DNA from: CBDCGS01 sp965216915
Lineage (GTDB): Bacteria > Pseudomonadota > Alphaproteobacteria > UBA828
DNA length: 64,000 nt
Assembly: GCA_965216915.1 (NCBI GenBank)
Contig: CBDCGS010000005.1
Span: 186,001-250,000 of the forward strand
Reading direction: 5' to 3'
Within the stretch, counting starts at the first letter, position 1, and the number at the start of each line of letters is the position of its first letter. The notes beneath the pieces are model-generated. The model ran no database searches, was not told the DNA's origin, and saw nothing but the letters and a program-made list of their open reading frames with translations. The translations under genes were made by a program, and so were the position numbers. This document shows, piece by piece, positions 60,317 to 64,000 of the stretch.

Positions 60317-61182
60317 TGCCGTGCCTCCCGGTCGAGGCTCGCGAGCCAGCTGTGGTAGTCGCGAATGGCGAACTTGGCGTAGCGCGCGATGTTGTGAATG
60401 TAGGAGCCTTCCCGCACGCGGGCCTCGACATAGTCATACTCGTCGCGATCGACCGGGACAAAGCGCACGCGATCACCGGGGCGGAGCAGCGCCAGCGACT
60501 CCTTGAACGCCGGGAGGCGCTGCGCGAGGTCGAACACAGGCACCGGCGTGTGACCGATGATCTGGTAGCCGCCCGGCGTCTGCGCGGGATAGACGCAGGT
60601 CACCGAGCCGCCATAGCCGATGGTGCCCTCGGGCGTCCAGGTGCGGGGCGGGTTGTATTTGGGCGCGGTGAGCAGGCAGCGCGGATCGAGCGCGATCAGC
60701 GAGGCGAGGCCCGGATAGAAGCCGAGCGCCGCAACCCAATACTCGGTCGCGGCATGGGTGCGGGCGAGCGCCGCGCGGTCCGGCAGCCCGTTGAGCCGCA
60801 CCATCAGGTCGGGGTCGTATTCCTTCTCGGTGATCTTGGCGCAATAGTCGTCGTAGCAGGCACGCGTGACGTGGTCGAAATAGAGCACCGGGATGGTGAC
60901 CATGGGGCTCAGCAGCTCGACATCCTCGAGCGAGCCCATGCCCTGGTGCAGCGCACGGATCTCGCGCTCGACATCGCCATATTTGATGCGCGCGGGATCG
61001 TAGCTGACCACGATCGAGGCCATGTTGGGCAAGAGCTCGATGATGCCGTCGAGCTTCGCCTCGCGCACCCGCTGGGTCAGCGCATGCACCAGGAAATTAA
61101 GATCGAAGTTGAGCTCGTCGCCGAGCTCCATCTCGATGAAGCGGTCGCCGCCCGGCATGAAGCGCGGCTCGTCGTAGATCAT
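60313..61182 (-). CDS. pxpB: 5-oxoprolinase subunit B-like (allophanate hydrolase subunit 1 family)
   Basis: A 289-residue KipI/PxpB-family protein (MIYDEPRFMPGGDRFIEMEL, ALGFYPGLASLIALDPRCLL, GGYQIIGHTPVPVFDLAQR). The first 60 residues with GDELNFDLNFLVHALTQRVR are typical. The ATG at 61182, after GAGGGG, is used; the frame is open to 61311 but the added residues are not family-like. Partner of pxpC; pxpA is 2.4 kb away on the other strand. Confidence 0.9.
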   Translation of the reverse strand: MIYDEPRFMPGGDRFIEMELGDELNFDLNFLVHALTQRVREAKLDGIIELLPNMASIVVSYDPARIKYGDVEREIRALHQGMGSLEDVELLSPMVTIPVLYFDHVTRACYDDYCAKITEKEYDPDLMVRLNGLPDRAALARTHAATEYWVAALGFYPGLASLIALDPRCLLTAPKYNPPRTWTPEGTIGYGGSVTCVYPAQTPGGYQIIGHTPVPVFDLAQRLPAFKESLALLRPGDRVRFVPVDRDEYDYVEARVREGSYIHNIARYAKFAIRDYHSWLASLDREARH

Positions 61183-61301
61183 CTCCCCTCGCGAATTACC
61201 GGCGGCCGACTCCCCACTGGGCCGCCTGATTTGGTAATCTTGTAGCCGAACGGCCGGCGCAAGCCAAACGAGCCGATTGGCCAACCGGGGAGGAACCATC
61301 C

Positions 61302-63497
61302 GTGCCGACACTCGAACCGCTGACCACGGGCGTGCCCTGGTTCCGCCTGAACGCGACCGATGAGGATTGGGCCGCCGAGGACCCGGTGACGCTGGCGCGG
61401 CTCCTCGAGCAGCTGCTCGTGATCCGCCGCTTCGAGGAGCGCATCCTCGAGCTCTTCAAGGCCGGCTGCGTCCATGGACCCGCGCATGCGAGCATCGGTC
61501 AGGAGGGCGGCGCGGTCGCCGCGATGTCGGTGCTGGGCTCGGCGGACAAGATCAACGCGACGCACCGCGCCCATCACCAGTTCCTCGCCAAGTTCCTCAA
61601 CCACGCGACGCCGGAGGGCTACGACCCCCGCGCGGCCGATTGGCCCGACGCGATGCAAGACGTGGTCTACCGCTCGATGGCCGAGATCATGGGGCTCTCG
61701 CCCGGCTATTGCGGCGGGCGCGGCGGCTCGATGCATATGCGCTGGGATGAAGCCGGCGTGCTCGGCACCAACGCGATCGTCGGCGGCAACCCGCCCCAGG
61801 CGACGGGCTATGCGCTCGCAGAGAAGCTGCGCAAATCCGATGTCGTGACCGTCACCTTCTTCGGCGATGGCGCGTCGCAGAACGGCGCGGCCTACGAGTC
61901 GCTCAACCTCGCCGCGCTCTACGACCTGCCGATGGTCTTCTTCATCGAGAACAACCTCTACGGCGTCTCGACCCACGTGCGCGAGACGACGCGCGAGACC
62001 CGCCTCTCGGCGCGCGGCCAGGGCCTCGCGGTGCCGGCGCTCGAGGTCGACGGCATGGACGTCATCGCGGTGCGCAAGGCGATGACCTGGGCGCTCGAGC
62101 AGATCCGCTCGGACAAGGGCCCGGTTCTCATCGAGGCGCAGACCTACCGCTATTTCCATCAGCACGGCCCGATGAAGGGCTCGGCGTTCGGCTACCGTCC
62201 GAAGGAGGAGGAGGAGGCCTGGCAGGCGCGCGACCCCGCAAAGACCATGCCGGAACGGCTGCTCTCTCTCGGCGTGATCGACAAGAAGGGCCTTGCCGCG
62301 CTCGAGGCGCGCGCGAGCGACGCCGTGGCGACGGCGGCCGCCGGGCTCACCGAGACCGAGCCCGGCTCCAACCTGCTCCGCGTCTCACCCTCGCTGTGGC
62401 CGGCGCCCGAGGAGGCCGACGAAGGCATCCGCGGCGACCTCTCGGAGCTCGCGGGCGCGCGTTTCATGGAGGCGCGCGAGGTCGACGCCGACGCCGCCCG
62501 GTCCATGAAACTGATCGAGGCGATGGCGGCCGCGCAGCTCCGAGCGATGGAGCGCGACGAGAGCGTGATCGTGCTCGGCGAGGATGTACATCGCCTCAAA
62601 GGCGGCACCGTCGGTGCCACCAAGGGCATCGCCGAGGCCTTCCCGGAGCGCCTGATCGGCACGCCGATCTCGGAGAACGGCTTTTGCGGCATGGGCCTCG
62701 GGGCCGCGGTCAACGGGTTGCGTCCCGTCGTGGAGATCATGTACGCGGACTTCTGCCTCGTGGCGGCCGATCAGCTCTTCAATCAGGCCGCCAAGGTGCG
62801 CCACATGTTCGGCGGCGCCTACAAGGCGCCGCTCGTCGCGCGCGTGCGCGTCGCAGCCGGCGCCGGCTACGGCTCGCAGCATTCGATGGACCCAAGCGGC
62901 GTTTTCGCGCTCTGGCCCGGCTGGCGCATCGTTGCGCCGACCACGCCTTTCGACTATGTCGGCCTCTTCAACAGCGCGGTGCTCTGCGACGATCCGGTCG
63001 CGATCATCGAGTGCCAAGCGCTCTACCAGGAAGAGGGATTGGTGCCGAACGACCTCGACTATTGCGTGCCGTTCGGCAAGGCGCGGATCGCACGAGCCGG
63101 CACGGCCTGCACCGTCGTCGCCGCCGCCAACATGGTGCCGGTCGCGGTGCAGGCGGCCGAGGAATCGGGCATCGACGCCGAGGTGATCGACCCGCGCACG
63201 CTCGATCCGCTGAGCATGGACTGGGAGACCATCGGCGAAAGCGTGCAGCGCACCAACCGGCTGATCGTGGTGGAGCAGACCGCGCGCGGCCCCTCGATCG
63301 GCGCGCGCATCGTGCAGGAGGCCCAGGAGCGGCTGTTCGATTGGCTCGACCACGAAATCCTGCGCGTCACCGGCTCGCAGGCCGCGCCCGTCGTCTCCAA
63401 GGTGCTGGAGCGTGCCGCGCTCGCGCAGCTTGACGACGTGGTCGCCGGCCTCTACGCCCTGATGGACCGCCCGCCGCTCCAGGACGCGGCCGAATAG
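61302..63497 (+). CDS. Fused alpha-beta 2-oxoacid dehydrogenase E1 component
   Basis: A 731-residue thiamine-diphosphate enzyme joining E1-alpha (1-350) and E1-beta (390-725). The ThDP site is GDGASQNGAAYESLNLAALY and ENNLYGVSTHV; the beta half has VIVLGEDVHRLKGGTVGATK, ISENGFCGMGLGAAVNGLRP and YGSQHSMDPSGVFALWPGW. It decarboxylates a 2-oxoacid (pyruvate, branched-chain or acetoin-type) and hands the acyl group to an E2 not present here. GGGAGGA precedes the GTG. It is divergent from pxpBC and precedes pxpA by 38 bases, so it may be part of the same pathway. Confidence 0.9.
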   Translation: MPTLEPLTTGVPWFRLNATDEDWAAEDPVTLARLLEQLLVIRRFEERILELFKAGCVHGPAHASIGQEGGAVAAMSVLGSADKINATHRAHHQFLAKFLNHATPEGYDPRAADWPDAMQDVVYRSMAEIMGLSPGYCGGRGGSMHMRWDEAGVLGTNAIVGGNPPQATGYALAEKLRKSDVVTVTFFGDGASQNGAAYESLNLAALYDLPMVFFIENNLYGVSTHVRETTRETRLSARGQGLAVPALEVDGMDVIAVRKAMTWALEQIRSDKGPVLIEAQTYRYFHQHGPMKGSAFGYRPKEEEEAWQARDPAKTMPERLLSLGVIDKKGLAALEARASDAVATAAAGLTETEPGSNLLRVSPSLWPAPEEADEGIRGDLSELAGARFMEAREVDADAARSMKLIEAMAAAQLRAMERDESVIVLGEDVHRLKGGTVGATKGIAEAFPERLIGTPISENGFCGMGLGAAVNGLRPVVEIMYADFCLVAADQLFNQAAKVRHMFGGAYKAPLVARVRVAAGAGYGSQHSMDPSGVFALWPGWRIVAPTTPFDYVGLFNSAVLCDDPVAIIECQALYQEEGLVPNDLDYCVPFGKARIARAGTACTVVAAANMVPVAVQAAEESGIDAEVIDPRTLDPLSMDWETIGESVQRTNRLIVVEQTARGPSIGARIVQEAQERLFDWLDHEILRVTGSQAAPVVSKVLERAALAQLDDVVAGLYALMDRPPLQDAAE

Positions 63498-63535
63498 ACG
63501 ACACAGATCAACAGCAAGCGACGGAGGATCCCCGC

Positions 63536-64000
63536 ATGACCGTCAGGATCAACTGCGACATGGGCGAAGCCTACAGCATCTACAAATGCGGCGACGACGA
63601 GGCGATCATGCCTTTCGTCGATCTCGCCAACGTCGCGTGCGGCTTTCATGCCTCCGATCCGGTGGTCATGCGCAGCACCGTGTGCCTGGCCAAGGAGCAC
63701 GGCGTCGCGGTGGGTGCGCACCCCTCCTACCCCGACCGCGAGGGCTTCGGCCGGCGCGAGATGAAGCTGAGCTATGACGAGCTGGTCAATTGCCTGATCT
63801 ACCAGGTCGGGGCGCTCAAGGCGTTTCTCGACATCGAAGGCATGGCGCTCAGCCACATCAAGCCGCACGGCGCGCTCAACGGCGTCGCCTGGCACGACGA
63901 GGAGTCCGCGAACGCGATCGCCGAGGTCGCTTGTGCCTTCGGCGTGCCCGTGCTCGGCATGTCGGGCACCCTGCACGAGACCGCCTACACCAAGGCAGGC
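63536..64000 (+). CDS. pxpA: 5-oxoprolinase subunit A (LamB/YcsF family), 3' partial
   Basis: The first 155 residues of about 250. The family start VRINCDMGEAYSIYKCGDD, then IMPFVDLANVACGFHASDP, GVAVGAHPSYPDREGFGRRE and LSHIKPHGALNG are intact; the gene runs off the window. It is the hydrolytic/catalytic partner of PxpB and PxpC. A GGAGG ribosome site precedes the ATG. Confidence 0.95.
   Translation, partial: MTVRINCDMGEAYSIYKCGDDEAIMPFVDLANVACGFHASDPVVMRSTVCLAKEHGVAVGAHPSYPDREGFGRREMKLSYDELVNCLIYQVGALKAFLDIEGMALSHIKPHGALNGVAWHDEESANAIAEVACAFGVPVLGMSGTLHETAYTKAG

Noticed and set aside
1..64000. CRISPR arrays, tRNA or rRNA genes, insertion sequences
   Set aside because: No regularly spaced repeats, no tRNA-like cloverleaf that I could recognise, no rRNA segments and no transposase motifs were seen; a covariance-model search was not possible here.

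Overview
The window reads as a high-GC alphaproteobacterial chromosome segment, most like a member of the Rhodospirillales or a neighbouring order. The evidence is the regulators carried with the flagellar genes: CtrA (33813-34553), its phosphotransferase ChpT (40794-41504), the CtrA antagonist SciP (21167-21436) and the sigma54 activator FlbD (25541-26950). FliD, FliS and FliW are also present, which many other alphaproteobacteria lack.

From 1 to about 41.5 kb is one large motility island. The first part (1-13.4 kb, + strand) holds late structural genes: flgI (5' truncated by the window edge), flgJ, a flgN-like chaperone, flgK, flgL, fliW, a TPR-glycosyltransferase of FlmG type, two tandem flagellins, a very long fliD, and fliS. 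A convergent gene fuses TPR repeats, the same glycosyltransferase-like domain and a polysaccharide pyruvyl transferase (13560-16376, -). Next come fliK-flgD-flgE (16.6-20.9 kb), sciP, then fliF-fliG-fliH-fliN-flbD-flhA and a FliK-like gene (21.6-30.2 kb). On the - strand lie cspA, a CDF-type metal transporter with an ArsR repressor, and fliJ-fliI. ctrA is divergent from fliI. The - strand chemotaxis run chpT, cheA, cheW, cheY, cheB, cheR closes the island.

The regulatory DNA is readable. Exact TTAA-N7-TTAA CtrA boxes lie between fliI and ctrA (two) and before the TPR/pyruvyl transferase gene (one). Strong sigma54 promoters precede fliK and the second flagellin, each with CGGCA-N5-TGCCG-type dyads about 95-155 bp upstream, as expected for FlbD enhancers. 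Both flagellin mRNAs begin with a short hairpin whose stem differs by compensating base pairs. The most unusual protein is CheA: a truncated-haemoglobin-like domain (about residues 157-271) sits between its Hpt and kinase modules, suggesting direct gas or redox input to motility.

From 41.6 to 47.3 kb is a metabolic unit: a DUF3553 protein, a LysR regulator, and a two-gene NAD-dependent formate dehydrogenase (fused FdsG-FdsB, then FdsA). From 47.4 to 54.6 kb are mixed accessory genes: LysR, cupin, two Fe(II)/2-oxoglutarate-type dioxygenases, an EamA transporter, a CigR-like secreted protein, RraB, an isochorismatase-family hydrolase, and two small frameshifted genes.

From 54.8 to 59.2 kb lies a degenerating tandem family: a peptidoglycan-binding-domain protein, single-span membrane proteins and partial copies. 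Nearly every frameshift there, and in the flavin-fold gene just upstream, is an extra base, usually in a C run. The window ends with pxpC and pxpB (-), a fused two-domain 2-oxoacid dehydrogenase E1 (+) and the start of pxpA (+), which together look like oxoproline and organic-acid metabolism. No rRNA, tRNA, CRISPR array or intact insertion sequence was seen.
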